Shown: positions 1 through 11,124 of the stretch, piece by piece
How positions within the stretch are numbered: the first letter of the stretch is position 1
How the letters are laid out: the number at the start of each line of letters is the position of its first letter
From: Euplotes aediculatus
Lineage: Eukaryota; Ciliophora; Spirotrichea; Euplotida; Euplotidae
NCBI GenBank assembly: GCA_030463445.1
Contig: JAQGFW010013692.1
Span: forward strand, 1 to 24,166
Reading direction: 5' to 3'
Length of the DNA stretch: 24,166 bases
Made by a program: the position numbers and the translations under genes
The notes under the pieces: model-generated
What the model was told of the DNA's origin: nothing
The model's input: the letters and a program-made list of their open reading frames with translations, nothing else
The model's database searches: none

Positions 1-14
1 AACCCCAAAACCCC
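1..14. repeat. C4A4 macronuclear telomere (partial)
   Basis: The window opens with AACCCCAAAACCCC, a run of the C4A4 telomere repeat used by spirotrich ciliates (Euplotes, Oxytricha, Stylonychia). Euplotes macronuclear ends carry 28 double-stranded bases ending in C4, so this looks like the inner half of such a telomere, trimmed by assembly. The G4T4 counterpart is absent from the right end, so only one chromosome end is present. Confidence 0.93.
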
Positions 15-29
15 TTATTTCTAATAAAT

Positions 30-39
30 AATTGAAATA
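30..39 (+). other. Euplotes chromosome-breakage element (E-Cbs)
   Basis: AATTGAAATA fits all ten positions of the published Euplotes consensus HATTGAAaHH. Its TTGAA core starts at base 32, leaving exactly 17 bases (15-31) between it and the last telomeric C. That is the spacing known for E. crassus, where the element directs chromosome fragmentation and telomere addition during macronuclear development. The joint match of motif and distance argues that base 14/15 is a true developmental chromosome end and not a random telomere-like run. Confidence 0.85.
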
Positions 40-112
40 AAATATTTAGTATAGTAGTTGCAATATCTATTTTCTCATGTTTAATCTATTCAAATTCTCA
101 AAAATAAATATT

Positions 113-1407
113 TTATCTTATATTGATAAAATAAATTATTTTGATAAATTTATTACCTTTTTCTCGATCAATTTCATTAAAACTCCATATTAGCAGACTC
201 TTTCATGTATTCTTATAATTTCTTTGATTATCTTCATCATAATTTGTATGTTTGTAAGCAAAATTAAAAATTAGTTTTACGTTTTCTGAAGCATTTGAAT
301 TTGGATATAAACTTTAAAAGTATAATATTTTTAATTTTAAGTTAAGCGATTTCCTTCATCCAGTTCCTCAGCTTCATTATATGATAACATGTTTTCATTA
401 TGAAGCCGGTCAAATAGAATCATTTCATTTTTCGATTTATTTGAAGCTAACAATATGATTTTATATTATTGTGGATTAACAGCCAAATTCATTATTTCTT
501 GATAATTATAGCTTAATGCCAAATTTGCGGTTGTATTTCCAGAATTGAAGCAACTTGAAGTATCATTAGCTATAGGCATTGTATTCTATTAGCAATTATG
601 ATTAAATATAGGCATTTATTATTTTTTAAGCAGATAATGGATTGTATATAACAAGTTTTGACCAAAAGAATAAATTTATTTGGATACTATGCTACAATAG
701 ACTTTAACACCAGTATTTTTCATAAGGATGTTATTTGTTGAGTTGTATTCCAATATTTTAGTAATAGAATCTGCTTAGCTACTAGCAATTACTTAATATT
801 GCAATCACTTTAATTTTCTGGACAAACATGCATTTAGCCTGATTTTCAAAATATGGAGGCAATTTTAATTAGTATTTTGCTTCTAAATTGGAATAAGAAT
901 AAAGCATGGGATTTTCATCTTATTAGAGAACGCTTAGCTAAGTTGTACAGATTACTAAAATGACAAGATTCAGAAGTTCGTTACTTCAATTTATTTGATG
1001 TCATTCACTCGCTCCATGTTAATCTCTGGAAGTGAGTTATATTGTGAAGTTACTCCAACTTTCTCTTCTTATCTTTTATATATTGAGATTTCAATAAATC
1101 AAATAGATTCTGTGATTTGCTTATTTTAATCAAAAGTTAATATCCATTTGAGCGGATTCGATCCTCTCAATTGTATCTTTCTGCTGAATTTTAATGCTCA
1201 AATATTAATAGTGGTTGTCAGAGGTCCAGTATGGGACTCTTAGTTTTGATATAGACTAATGCGCAGCTGAGCTGTAGGCTTTAAAATGATGCCTTTTATA
1301 CTCTTGCAGCCGATCCATTTTATTTGTCCGAAACTATCAATTATATTACTGTTGGATCTGTTTAAATTAACAGATTGGCAGACTGTGAAAACCTATTGAA
1401 AATTCAT
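113..1407 (-). pseudogene. coding-like relic, unknown product
   Basis: Reading leftward from an ATG at 1405-1407, one frame gives a plausible protein for about 350 codons, broken by about 18 UAA/UAG and 4 UGA codons. G is enriched at first codon positions in several stretches (most clearly 361-540 and 961-1080), as in real genes, and segments such as NLAVNP and MILFDRLHNEN look protein-like. Near 308-345 the reading moves to another frame, which continues to about 113 (SENVKLIFNF, KSLLIWSFNE). A 35-base segment flanked by TTA repeats sits exactly there. The stop density is close to that of random AT-rich DNA, so this may be a decayed gene or chance. I recognise no family. It lies tail to tail with the telomere and diverges from the neighbouring transposase relic. 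Confidence 0.3.
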
Positions 1408-1596
1408 TAAGTTTAAAAAAAAATTAATTTTATTCAGAAATTGTCTAAAACTTAAAATTTATAAAACTGTATTTGCAAAAAATCAAGGTGAAAACGTAAA
1501 ATTGGGAGGTTATCAAGCTTTGAAATTTAATGGAGTATCGAAAGATAATCATAGACTCTTCGATCTTTTTGATTTGTAAAAGTATTTCAAAAATAT

Positions 1597-2722
1597 GAAA
1601 AAAATGAATTTGATTTCTTAATATAAATTATGGAAATCAATAGAATATGCAAAAAAACATTTGCGTTGAGTCATACCGAGTAAATAATGCATCATAACAA
1701 TTCACGAAAAAAGGTATGCAATCCTCATTGTTTCTTTAATCCTTTTATTAGCATCTTAACGGAGAAGAAAAATAATAAATGAGCAGAATCATGATATTTG
1801 TTGAGGTTAATCTGATTAAGAAATAGCAAATAAATCTCAAAGCAAATATGAGTTTGAACACACAAAACATTTAAAACTAAAATAAAAACATATGGAATGT
1901 TTGAGACAAGAAGGATGAGTAAGACTTGGAATATTATCAGATATTCATAAAATATATATTTGAAAGTTGATTGCTGATTCACCGTTTAATATCTCCTACA
2001 GAAATGCCTTAATGTAAAAATATGTGGAGTAGAAGTTCATAGAATTATTTATTTCACAGTACTTTGTTGAAAAAGGTTACAAATGGAAAAGACTGCAAAT
2101 TATTTTCAGTAATAACGAGCAGGAACAAGAGAATAGACTTCAGTTTTGTATTATAAATAAAGATAGAGATCTGAGCGATGCACTTTTTACAGATGAACTT
2201 TTATCATTTATCTCTTTAAAATCATAGTTAAATTGCTTCAGACAATTCATCCAAAAGGCAAATACTCTCAAAGATTTCATGTTTGTGGAGCATTTAGCTC
2301 TAAAATATCGTAAAGCTTCAATTTTTATGTCAACATTGATAGTAAGAAAATGATGGATCTTTAAGAATTGTAAATCTGATTTCGACATATTGCATTTATA
2401 TGTAATTTTAGTTTTCCAAAAATTGACTAAAAGTGCAAGTCAGTATGTCTCTGGTATTAAATTCAAGACAAAACACAGTTGTTCGAATGGTCTACATTTT
2501 CCAGATTTAAATCTGATCGATAATGTTTTAGCCAATATTAAGTAAAATTAAACAGAAATGCATATAAAATAATGCATCTTTAAAGTCAGATACTAAGCAG
2601 TATTGAAAGATAAGTTGTGCAACTCATTTAAGCAGTTTCATTAATAATATTATGAGAAAAAGAGTTGATGCATGAATTCAAATGATAAAAGAAAGAGCAT
2701 GTATACAAATAATACATTTTAA
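1597..2722 (+). mobile_element. decayed Tc1/mariner-type transposase
   Basis: Three motifs of the IS630/Tc1/mariner DDE family occur in order. The first is ALFTDE at 2180-2197, preceded by the usual basic stretch (EKGYKWKRLQ) after a helix-turn-helix-like region at about 1980-2090. The second is HVCGAFSSK at 2278-2304, the counterpart of the family's VWGxxS segment. The third is FEWSTF followed by PDLNLIDNVLANIK at about 2480-2542, the counterpart of SPDLNPIENVW. The third catalytic residue is Asp here instead of Glu. The motifs lie in two different frames, so at least two frameshifts (near 2235 and 2500) break the gene, and many UAA/UAG/UGA codons interrupt it. I see no terminal inverted repeats. 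Euplotes Tec and Oxytricha TBE transposons belong to the same superfamily, but this copy is too worn to place. Bases 1420-1596 upstream read on in the same frame without an ATG. Confidence 0.7.
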
Positions 2723-3351
2723 TCAATTTTATGATTATTAATTTATATACATATTTTATTTTCCAATAAAAATGTTATTACATTTAAAATTTCTACCAAA
2801 TATAAGATTATGATAGAAAAAGTAATGTTTAGTGCTTATGATGTCTTTTATTTCTCTGGGTTAAGTTTAATGTTCACGCTTTTTTGTTGTTGTTGCGCGT
2901 TGCAGTAATATTTTAGCTTTAATGATTTGCTTCACAGACAAAATCTTAAAAATATTTTGAACTACTAAATTTAATACAATTTAAAAATACTATATGAATC
3001 TAGTTAGCTTGTTTTATCATTCATATGAAGAATAGATAATCTTTGGGTAGCTACTCAACTAACATTGTTCATATACAAATCTTTAGAGTTAAAATAGGAA
3101 TGAAAGTTATAATTTATCATCCTGAAAGAAGCACAAAATTTAAAGATTCATTGAGATCATCCAACCCATAGCATTAGATATTGTACATTCATTCTTTTTC
3201 AAAAAAATTGAATTTTTTAGAAATCTATTTTGCTTTAAATCAAGTTTTACTTTCTTTATTTTAAATTATCATTAATTTTTAGAAATAAGCAATTAATAAT
3301 TATAAATAGAACAAATTAATTTTTTTAACAGAATTTGATTTTTGGAAAACA
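2723..3351. other. gene-free AT-rich spacer
   Basis: This stretch lies between the transposase relic and the next coding-like block. I see no reading frame with coding composition, no RNA gene and no repeat beyond simple A/T runs. Confidence 0.5.
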
Positions 3352-3840
3352 ATGAAAGTAGTCACAATTGGTCTTGTTTGATATAGAGATCAACTATCAA
3401 GGTTTTAATCTATAATCTTTATCAAACCTATGATAAGGTACCATATTGTCCAATACTACCTCAAGACTTTGAGCCTGAATATAGACGAAAATGATTGATT
3501 ATACCTATGCTGAGTAGCATCCTCAAATGATTTCAAAATTGCAGCATTGCTATTTTTTGACTGTGGAGGCATCTAATTCGTAGAACAGAAACCAAATTAG
3601 CTTCTAATTATTAAAAGAGCAATCATCCATAACTCATATATTGAGCAATTATATGAATTAGCTAAATAGTTATTTAGCTAAGTTCTGATTTTTTTAAAAA
3701 TTTAAAATAGCAAAAGCTTTGATTATGCACTGAGATACTCAAACAAGTCAGTTTTAACGTAAAATTGAGAAAAAAATTGTGTATGATGCTTCTTAAAGAA
3801 TAAACTCATCATTATTTCTTATTTTGGATCCCTATGATGA
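3352..3840 (+). pseudogene. coding-like relic of about 160 codons
   Basis: From an ATG at 3352 one frame gives protein-like segments (MKVVTIGLV, SSNDFKIAALLFFDCGG, IIHNSYIEQLYELAK) interrupted by many UAA, UAG and UGA codons. It points toward the end of UBR4 on the other strand and stops making sense about where the UBR4 stop codon lies. With the relics at 113-1407 and 1597-2722 it could be the third gene of one old element, since TBE-type elements of hypotrichs carry three genes. No motif supports this, and chance is a real alternative. Confidence 0.2.
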
Positions 3841-3841
3841 T

Positions 3842-4026
3842 CTAGCAAATATAGTCTTGGATTGTAAGGCTGTTGTTCTCTCTTTCGGTTGGTGTAAATA
3901 TCTCTTCGAGAATCTTATCTCCAGTTTTAGCACACATTGGCTTGTAATTAGTGTTGTAAATTTCTTGACAGATTTCAAATTTCTCTTCATTTGAACTGTT
4001 TAGTATGGCTAGAGTTTCTTTCAAGC
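3842..4026 (-). CDS. UBR4: last exon of UBR4
   Basis: The exon begins after an AG acceptor (TTATTTAG) and its first two bases complete the Gly codon opened by the last base of the large exon. It reads LKETLAILNSSNEEKFEIC and ends in NSLTIQDYIC before TAG. Codon composition is typical of a gene and it has no internal stop. Human UBR4 also ends soon after its hemi-RING and helical tail, which fits the position. Confidence 0.85.
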
Positions 4027-7000
4027 CTAAATAAGTCAAAATTAGCCATTAATTTTAAAGTTTTAGAATTTTAGAGTTATTCAGTTGATACAAAAATATT
4101 TTCAGATAAAGCTTTAGTTTTCAAGAATGACTATCTGTATTATCAATTTATCAATATGACATACAAAAAATATTGTAAATGAAAGTTTATAAACCGAAAT
4201 TTTGATATTCTTATTCTAAATATAATTATATTGTTGATTTAAAGCCAATTTTTTATTTGAAGTCATTTTAATCTCTTGAGTAAATTTAATGAGCCTAATA
4301 TGCAAAATCATAAAATAAAGATGTAAATTTTAAGCATTAACTAAAGAAATCCATTACAATTAAATGCGTAGATATCTCAGAAAATCAGTTTACAGTTCAT
4401 AAAATTCTTAGTTTGAATTTTTTTATAAAGAAAATTGTAAGTCATTAATTATTATTTGATGTTTCATTATATGACGAAAATAAAATTAATATAAACTATC
4501 GATCATTTTATTACCTTCAACACTGATGAATCTTTGTCTAATTATTGAAACCATAGCTAAGTATAAGATAACCTTCTTGATGCTATTAGAATATCTATTT
4601 AAACTACTTTTTGATGTCATTTCTAATTGATTTTCTTTTAATTCTTCACTTAATATAAATATTTGATCTGATACTGGAAGATACTTCGAGTTCGCTTTTG
4701 CTAAGTGCTTTCCTATTTTAAACAAATTTATCTTTTGCTCATCCCATGTCTTTTGTGATGAAAATACTGATGATGCTAACGTCTGGTACATCCAGCTTTC
4801 AAATTTATCAGAAGCACTTTTTGCAAGGACCTCGAAGTCTGGGTCTCCAGCTTCATCAATATTCTCAAATTTAGCATCTTCTTCGACCTCATATCCTTTT
4901 ACTTCTTCATTTGAATTATCGATTAGATCTTGATTTTGCTCGAAGTCGTATTCTGAGATAAAGCGCTCACAATCTTTTTGCTGTTTCTCTAAAGACCAGT
5001 TCGAATCGTCTTTTATCATTATAAGTTCCATGTGTAGCATCAGAGGAATCAAATTGATATTGTGCTCGCCTTCTCCTCCATTTGAATCTTTTGAGAAGCT
5101 TTCCTCAAATGCAAACTTCCTAAGTAGGTTCTTCAAGTCATTCATTATTACTCTTGATCGATTTAGTGAAACATTGTAGATGCTGTAGTTAAGCCCAGAG
5201 TAGTAGTCACTGATGCTCTGTTTGAACTGATCCTCGCTAATACTACCGCCTTTCAGAGGAAGCAATGCATTACATTTTGCATGACTGTTTCTAATTTGTG
5301 CTCCTTCCCACTCGCTAAGAGGCTTCTTTCTGTTTCAATCAGCGCTGTATGCATTTCGATGTCATTTTAAATGAATAGTATTGAAGTGAGTAACTGTTGT
5401 GTAACCAAACTCTTCTACATGTGAGACGATCTTGTCAGGACACATTGTAACTTTCTTTACAAATACATAAACTCCAATAAGGTCTTTATCATTAGATTGA
5501 TATCCTTCTTGACAAACAATACATGCAATTTGCTCTTTTTGTATGCGTGCAAGACTCACATTTTTCTTAATGAGATCGCTGGCTTTTATTGTTTTAGAAA
5601 GTGCAGCTTTACTTTTCTTGGCTTTTTGTCTTTTTGCTAATCGTGTTTTATCAACGAGATCCTTAACAAACTCATAAGCTTGTGAACATTTTACATCTTT
5701 TTCATTTGCCAAAACTTCAATTATACCTTCTGCTAAAATACTGAGCTTACGTTCGTTGGTACGTGCTTGAGACATTTTAAATAATAATTTGAGTAAATCG
5801 CCATTCTGATTTTGATAAATAACTTCTTGTGCATTTGCATTTGATTTTCAATAAAGTGCAAGACTCTTAAGTACTAATGATAACTGTTTTTCGTTTTTAA
5901 GTAACCAATCTTCATTACTAATTCAATCATCATTAAGGGTCTGACTTAAATAAGTGCATAACTGTTGTGCAATTCCGTATTCTGTAAACGTATCTTTAAT
6001 AAAATTGTTTGCACTTTCCATTCAATTGAAGAATCTTTCCAAATAAAATTCGACTTTAAACTTATCTTCTCTATTTGCACAACTATCACGTTCTAAATAG
6101 TGAATGTTTGAAATGTGCGGAGAAAATACTTCAGCAATTTTTTGTTCTGCCTCCTTTGTTTTTGCAAGGAAAGGCAATATTCTAGATATTGCAACAATTG
6201 ATTCTGGAGTACTAAAAACACTTTTACCAGCTTCAAGCATTTGCTCACTTCAATTTATAATTTTATCCAGGATCATAGTCACATTTTTGATGTTTTCTTT
6301 ACCTGTGCTTCTCTTATCATTGTCAACCTCCATATCGAATGATGCAAAAGATGACTTAGCAATCACAATTTGTTCTAAGATCGCAATGACTTGATCAATG
6401 AGTAGTTTTTCTTCTTCATTTGCCTCAAGCGACATCAAAGTGTACAATTTATCAACTAAAACATCTGCCCCATTTATTTGAATGATTTCCTTGATATTGT
6501 CTTTAATCTTAAGTGCCAAGTTTAAAACAGGAAGCAATCAAGACAATAAGTGAGCATCTTCTTGACGTTTGGAGTTTTTGGAAAGATCTTCAAATATTAT
6601 ACCTAACCCTGAATGACCATTTGGTAGTCTTTGAGACAAAGTTCTCGCAAGTGCGTATTTCTTCTCAGGATCCTTCACAAGATCGTTTTCGTCTTGTAGT
6701 TGCTCAACTCTATTTTCTGAAGCCTCACCATCAACTCCTACCAGTCTATATATTACATCCATTGGAGTTTTGTATGATTGATCAACAGTTGATATTTTGG
6801 GAACTTCATATTGATCAGGATTTCGTAATTTATAAATGTATGGATACCAAACTTTTTCATAGACTAAATATATTGGAATATCTGGAGAAACTATATTGTT
6901 TGCTACAAGCATTTCAATTAAGTCTGTTGCTTGACTCATTTCATGTGTTAGACATATTTTTTCGAGTACGTCTTTCATTGTTGAACCAATATCTTTTGTC

Positions 7001-10000
7001 CAATATGGGTTTTTAGAAATCTTTCCTCTTAAATAAATCTCGTGGTTTGGATTCTTGTTCATATTTATCTGATAGTTTGGAATCGGTCTAACAGGATCAA
7101 TTATTTGCTTTATGTGCTTATACAAGAATGCTGCAGATTGCTTATCACTTTCTTCAATAATCCACATTCAAGCAAGTATTAATTTAGCTTTATCATCATC
7201 ACAATCAGAGTTCATTTCTTCGAATATTTTGTTAATTTTATCTGCAGATAAGTGCTTAAGCTTTAAATAAGAATACTTTTGAATACTCAGCAAACTTCTG
7301 ATTGTTGCATAAGTATATGTTCCTCTTTTGAATTCAGCTTTAATGAAATCAACCTGGATCATATTTGTCACAATATCAATAATGCTACTCAAAGATTTGC
7401 CTTGATTCAAGCCAACATAAAATGAGTCAGGATGCAATCTTTGCTTTTTTAGTATATGCTCTAGAGCAATTCAGCCTTTATGAATTTGATCAAAGAGATC
7501 TGATAAAATTGATATGTATAGATTCTCATTTTCTTTATTCTTTGCAATCTCATCGATCTTCTTTTTCGATAACAGCTCGGTTAAAATTTCAAGAAATTCT
7601 TGAGAGAAATCTTCACATATCTTACTCTTTAAATCAATCCTTAAATTATCAATAATTTTAAAGTAATTATTGTTGGAGATAGAGACAAGTGAAAGCAGAA
7701 TCTTAACAGAAATTTCTCTTCATTTATCGGATGTTTTTATTTGTAATCACTTTATTAAGATTGGAAGATTTTCGTATGTTCCTAAATCTGATTTCGCAAG
7801 TTGTCCAATTGATATTGTCTTTTGATTTGTGCTATTTACTTGCAGGAAATTAGAATCTTTACTTGCGCTTTTATTATGATTAACAATATCAAGAATTATT
7901 TGCAATCAGTGTGCTGTGAGTTCGTTAGCAATCGTAGAAACTCGATCTCATAAACCTAATGAATACTTCAAAATCCTGATTATTGAATGCAACAATTCAC
8001 TGTATCATTCGAATGTTTCATCACTTGCCTGATTTGAAGAAATAATATCTTCAAGCTTTCGAGAAAGCAATGTTAAAATGTTCATATTTTCATATATAAC
8101 TGATGAAAGCATATAATGATGTACGGATCCAAATCCAACTTTTGTCTGGCTCAGAATAGAGTCCTCAATAATTTTAAGAAGCTTGACAAATGTATTTTTA
8201 TTCGTTCATACAATCTTGCACAACACAAGTTTCGCTAAATATCTTTGACTTACAGAGAATTCTTTGATGTTATTATTGTAAAGCTCTTCAATAAACTCAT
8301 CATTTAGATACTGCAAACTAAATTCTTTGATCAATGCTGTCTCGTTGATAAAGTTAAGAAGTAATCTTAAGAAGGATAAAGATCAGCCAAAGCAATCAGA
8401 TACTTCGCCAATTTCTTCTATATTACTTTGTTGATTTGTATCCATGTCAATATCAGTCTTGAATTGCTGAGAATCTAAATCAAATTCATCATGAATATAT
8501 TCTTTGCTTTTCTTATACTCAAGAAGCTCTTTTCTCAGAATATGAGCATTTTCATGACTTTGAAGCAATTCTTTATTTAATCCGCTTGCTTTATTTAAAA
8601 GATTTTGAATTTCACTGTATTGATTTGAGTCATCGATATTTCTACTTTTATAAAGGCAATCAAGAATCGACTGTTTTACTCTTTGTAACTTGATATACTT
8701 ATCCTGAGCATTAGTAAGATGATTTTCGAGGCTAATTTCTGCATCTGTTTTCATTTTCTCATTCTTTAATGATTCGATTGCAAATCAAGGTCTTGCAAGT
8801 AATAAGAATTCATATTTGCCATAACGTGATCATCCGCATTCGTTACATAAAAATGCCTCTAAATCTTCATAGTTTATATTCCTACAAAGTGTACACTGGA
8901 ATGCGTTTTCTCGACAATTATTGCAAACTCCTCTACTATCCTCGACGACTGTATTGCATCTTGGGCAATTTAATACTTCCTTATGATTTACTGAAAATGT
9001 TGAATATGTCTGGACTTTGTTTGAATATCCTCCATAATTAAAGCTTTCATACTCGTAGTCTTTATACGCATTTGCATAAGATCCTTTTCCTTTGTTGTCA
9101 GTAGAAGTTGAAGGTTTATTCGAATAAACAATATGGAATTCAATCATCAGGTTACATGCAGTAATCGGGATAGGGAACTTTAGTTTTCCTCCTTTCCCTT
9201 CAAGCACCTTCATGGTCATTATAAACGTCCAAGCAGATCTTTCTCGTCTTATTGCACTCAGTTCTGCGTTTGAATTGCTATTTGTATAGATTGAGACTTG
9301 ATCAACTCTCTTAACACCTCGAATATCATAAGTGTTTAAAACTATTTCTCTTATCTGCATTGGGGTGGGAAGTTTAAATACTTGAGACTGCTCATTTGAC
9401 TTCATATCAACTTTGATATCGCTGATTGCTTGAAGAGAGTAGTTATCTGTTGCTCGTTCACTTCACTTCATACAGGGCTCTTTTTCGAAGACCATTATTT
9501 GCAAATTACGGCTAATTGACTCATGCTTTATTGGCGAATCTTTAAAAGTGTTTAACTGACGAGAAAATAAATTTGGACCTGATAATTCAAAACCACTGTT
9601 ACTGATACTTTTGTAATCATTTGCTCCTTTTATTGCTTGTTTTGGAGTTTCCCATGAGTAAATGTTTGAATAAAGTTCATAATTTTGATGTGATAGAATC
9701 CGATCATTTGCTTTACGTAACGACTGGAAAATGTAGCTAAAGATGTCAGCTGTGTTAATATCAGAATCTGTGTTCGTATTATTTGTAGCTCGCTCATTTA
9801 ATATTTGAATTATTACAGCCATAAATTGTTCGGCTATAATTCCGTATGAATGTAAACTTGAGAACTTTGACATCAATATTTTAAAGATCTTGACTTTACT
9901 TTCAGCATGTGCAGAAGCCCAGAGATTTTTCAAAAGTATCGTTGAGACTATTCTTAGCTTTTTAGAATTTCCAATCACAAAATGATTAAATAGCATATCA

Positions 10001-10106
10001 GTGAATCCAACAAACTGTGTAGTCAACTGTTGAGATTTTAGTTTAGTTTCTTCATCCTCCATAATGATATCAGTGAATCTTTGATCTGGATATGTATTTT
10101 TATCAC
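3842..10106 (-). CDS. UBR4: E3 ubiquitin ligase UBR4/BIG, C-terminal part
   Basis: Two exons, 10106-4515 and 4026-3842 (stop TAG at 3842-3844), join in phase to give about 1,925 residues. UBR4 (plant BIG, fly Poe) is a giant E3 ligase that recognises N-degrons and extends ubiquitin chains. Visible in order are: an armadillo-like helical start; a beta-sandwich ending in ITACNLMIEF (human, as I recall it, IVASNLMIEF); a four-CxxC zinc region at 8836-8967; long helical repeats; the hemi-RING at 5266-5523 (CIVCQEGY ... HFNTIHL-C-H ... EWEGA); and a tail with NINLIPLMLH. The frame holds 19 UGA codons and no UAA/UAG. UGA at 9463, 8785 and 5362 aligns with family cysteines, so UGA is Cys. The exon opens after a splice-acceptor-like AG at 10107-10108, so 10060-10062 is only the first ATG in frame, not a proven start. 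Human UBR4 is 5,183 residues, so most of the N-terminus must lie upstream or be missing. Confidence 0.93.
4027..4514 (-). other. 488-base intron in UBR4
   Basis: The donor is GTAATAAAAT after GAAG and the acceptor is TTATTTAG. Splicing keeps the frame (phase 1), and the in-frame TAA at 4486-4488 shows that the intron must be removed. It is AT-rich with no coding-like block. It is much longer than the few tens of bases usual for Euplotes introns. Confidence 0.8.
5266..5523 (-). other. UBR4: hemi-RING catalytic module of UBR4
   Basis: This region encodes CIVCQEGY, a strand segment LIGVYVFVKKV, then GYTTVTHFNTIHL-K-UGA-H and EWEGAQIRNSHAKCN. Human UBR4 has CCICREGY, LGIYTFTKRV, GYSTVSHFNIVHYDCH and NTKCNGLLPV in the same order (from memory). 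The UGA at 5362-5364 sits at the CH cysteine, a likely zinc ligand. A second UGA at 5335 lies in a variable loop. Confidence 0.88.
8836..8967 (-). other. UBR4: four-CxxC zinc region of UBR4
   Basis: CPRC, CNNC, CTLC and CNEC follow each other with short spacers and the family phrase CRNINYEDLEAFLCNECG (human CRSINYDEKDPFLCNACG, recalled). Just downstream are UGA codons at 8830 and 8785. The latter is in ARP-UGA-FAI, where human has AKPCCAV. Confidence 0.88.
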
Positions 10107-10748
10107 CTATTAAATTTTAAGAATAAAGATAGTTTAAGAATATATCTATTGCACACTTCTTACTTTTAATGTATAGAAAATAGAGTTTATGCTTTTGTCA
10201 CAAAAAAGTGTTCTTATGATAAAAATAGTTTAAGCTAAATTATTCCAATTCATTTCTCCACTAGGAGCAGAAATGAATATAATATACTTTTAGCGAGTCC
10301 TGAAATACAAATATTAGCATTCCTTATATGCACTAAATTTATACTCAAATTAATTTCTATGGATTGCGAAACAAATATAAATTTTTTGTTTTTCATGTAA
10401 AATTTAATAAAATGAAAAGCATGAAAGTTTTGCATGATCAATTTGATATACTAGTAATAGTAACTATTTCTTAGTTAAATATTAATCATTTACGTGCTAT
10501 ATAGATTTGATATTTAAATTAATTTAATTGAAAATGTAGAAATCATATTAAAATCCTTAATATCTCAAAATGTTAGCATTCATTTTTTTATTTAAGGAAC
10601 GAAAATTTTTCCTGTCAATTTTAGTATTAACCGATTTAAACTATTATTAGGTTGTTAATATCTTAATGGATATAATGAAGATGTATTGATGTGCAAAGCT
10701 TTTAAATTTAGTATCTAAAATTGACAACAAATAAAAAATTCTAGTAAA
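10107..10748. other. non-coding gap between gene B and UBR4
   Basis: AT-rich DNA with no convincing exon. On the minus strand a good acceptor (TTTGTATTTCAG, near 10300) precedes a short open stretch ending about 10217. It could be a small exon, but no splice phase links it to both neighbours. The gap is either an intron joining gene B to UBR4 or the intergenic space between two co-directional genes. Confidence 0.45.
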
Positions 10749-11124
10749 TTATATCAAGTTATTTCTTACAATTAATTTTGCTGAATTATACATATATTCA
10801 ACAATTTTATTTTTGAAATCAACTTCGTCATTACTATCCTTCTGCATTATTTTGTAAAATTCTCCTTTATCGTCAGCCTCCTCGAGAGTCTTAAAGTGAG
10901 TGAACTCAAACCCTTCAACAACCTTGCTTTGGTCGATGTCTCTGAGCAATCTCAGCGTACCGAGTCCTTGGATTATCCTTGAAGTAGTTAGAAATAAACC
11001 TACCATCAGTTCCTGAGAGTAAAGCTGTTGTTGGATTCGTCGATGTCATAGTGGTTCTTACTGAAAATATCTAAGTCAAAGAACTCTCTGAACTCATTTA
11101 AGCATGGATATTCTTCTGATGAAG
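10749..11124 (-). CDS. gene B exons 8 and 9 with a 26-base intron
   Basis: Exon 8 (11124-11004) reads SSEEYPCLNEFREFFDLDIF and DIDESNNSFTLRNC. A 26-base intron at 11003-10978 begins GTAGG, contains CTAAC and ends CAAG. Exon 9 goes on WIIQGLGTLRLLRDID and EFTHFKTLEEADDKGEFYK, ending at LIVRNNLI and TAA. Without splicing, a TAG follows at once. The coding may instead leave at the GTAAG donor at 10769. Confidence 0.8.

Noticed and set aside
1725-2388. Minus-strand open frames at 1725-1982 and 2140-2388.
   Set aside because: They are complements of the transposase relic; the family motifs are on the plus strand.
1-4100. A telomere-bearing (TBE-type) transposon with C4A4 at its terminus and three genes.
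   Set aside because: The C4A4 run and three coding-like relics invite it, but no inverted G4T4 end is found. The breakage element at exactly 17 bases also explains the telomere as a native chromosome end. It is kept only as a possible source of the relic genes.
6104-9041. Plus-strand open frames at 6104-6394, 6513-7016, 7422-7655 and 8769-9041.
   Set aside because: They lie antisense to the UBR4 exon and are shadows of its codon structure.
4515-10106. UGA = Trp (Blepharisma or karyorelict code).
   Set aside because: Some UGA contexts suit Trp, but the zinc-site cysteines at 9463, 8785 and 5362, the C4A4 telomere and the +1 frameshift all favour the euplotid code.
10250-10441. Minus-strand 63-codon open frame.
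   Set aside because: Low-complexity composition (Ile, Lys, Phe, Asn) with no link to neighbours; probably chance.
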